Source of the DNA: Vitreoscilla sp.
GTDB lineage: Bacteria; Pseudomonadota; Gammaproteobacteria; Burkholderiales; Burkholderiaceae
NCBI GenBank assembly: GCA_014378125.1
Contig: JACMOG010000843.1
Location: forward strand, 1 to 6,288
DNA: 6,288 bases
Direction: 5' to 3'
A model generated the notes under the pieces. It saw nothing but the letters and a program-made list of their open reading frames with translations, was not told the DNA's origin and searched no databases. The first letter of the stretch is position 1; every line of letters begins with the position of its first letter. Made by a program: the position numbers and the translations under genes. Shown one piece after another: positions 6,034 through 6,288 of this stretch.

Positions 6034-6288
6034 ATGGCCCTGGACGAACACGCCTACGTTCCGCGCCTGCATCGCAGCGCCGACTTCGCGCTCGGCGATG
6101 ATCGCGCCGGGCGCCTTCGCCGCCGAGGGCGCCTGGTGCGATCTTGTCGGCCCGGGTCGCGCGATCGACACCGACCGCTTCTTCGTGGTGTGCCCCAACG
6201 CGCTCGGTTCCAGCTACGGCAGCACGGGCCCGGCCAGCCTCGACCCGCGCACCGGCCGGCCGTACGGCACGGCGTTTCCCGACATCAC
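6034..6288 (+). pseudogene. Homoserine O-acetyltransferase-like alpha/beta hydrolase, frameshifted and cut by window edge
   Basis: The segment from about 6098 onward encodes [20 protein letters not shown], then [20 protein letters not shown] and [20 protein letters not shown]. This is the hallmark region of the MetX-like homoserine O-acetyltransferase family, ahead of the nucleophile elbow, which lies beyond the window. The natural start appears to be the ATG at 6034, four bases after the receptor stop ([20 protein letters not shown]...), but this is in another frame; after about 6091 it becomes Arg-rich nonsense. In family members about 40 residues of the first core strands lie between these two parts, so a deletion of a length equal to 2 modulo 3 near 6091-6098 would explain both the gap and the frame change. 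Initiation at the ATG at 6098 would give a protein lacking the first core strands. True MetX activity is uncertain; esterase-like relatives share these motifs. Tight spacing suggests co-transcription with the receptor. Confidence 0.6.

Noticed and set aside
4794..6035. Long minus-strand open frame of 413 codons opposite the receptor
   Set aside because: Its Arg/Val/Gly/Ala-rich composition is typical of an antisense shadow in high-GC DNA, while the plus strand carries clear receptor motifs.

Overview
This window looks like a chromosomal segment from a high-GC betaproteobacterium, most likely in the Burkholderiales (Comamonadaceae/Sphaerotilaceae-like). That placement rests on strong G/C bias at third codon positions and on the style of the proteins (a gor-type glutathione reductase, a LysR/SDR divergent pair, a DTW-domain protein, a head-GIN protein). 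It is inference, because no rRNA or other taxonomic marker is present. I see no tRNA, rRNA, CRISPR array, IS element or phage gene.

Layout, left to right. (1) 1-435, minus: N-terminal third of glutathione reductase, cut by the window edge. (2) 651-920, plus: small secreted Ser/Thr/Ala/Pro-rich protein of unknown function, followed by a strong hairpin shared with the convergent gene. (3) 1046-1642, minus: DTW-domain tRNA-uridine aminocarboxypropyltransferase. (4) 1704-2213, plus: general-stress-protein-26-like FMN-binding split-barrel protein, divergent from the DTW gene across 61 bp. (5) 2230-2997, minus: SDR oxidoreductase, divergent across 109 bp from (6) 3107-4015, plus: a LysR regulator. 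A perfect 6-7-6 inverted repeat lies in that gap and is a good operator candidate. (7) 4143-4781, plus: exported head-GIN (DUF2807) beta-repeat protein with a recognisable -10 box.

The right-hand 1.4 kb differs. It begins with a palindromic REP-like element (about 4817-4883) and a textbook intrinsic terminator pointing left (4894-4922). That terminator serves only the last ~25 codons of an otherwise missing minus-strand gene (stop at 4943). These codons run directly into the middle of a plus-strand TonB-dependent receptor that lacks its signal peptide, plug and first barrel strands. The receptor remnant appears to have two further in-frame deletions. Four bases after its stop comes a homoserine-O-acetyltransferase-like alpha/beta hydrolase whose reading frame breaks early, consistent with another internal deletion. 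In contrast, the genes between 651 and 4781 look full length.

How the genes work together: the left part is ordinary housekeeping and stress functions (thiol redox, tRNA modification, flavin split barrel, a regulator with its probable target oxidoreductase). The right part looks like the wreck of an outer-membrane uptake plus esterase/acyltransferase locus, damaged by clean deletions without accumulated stop codons. That points either to recent decay or to a sequence/assembly artefact. I found no convincing new biological system. The clustered deletion scars are the most unusual signal.
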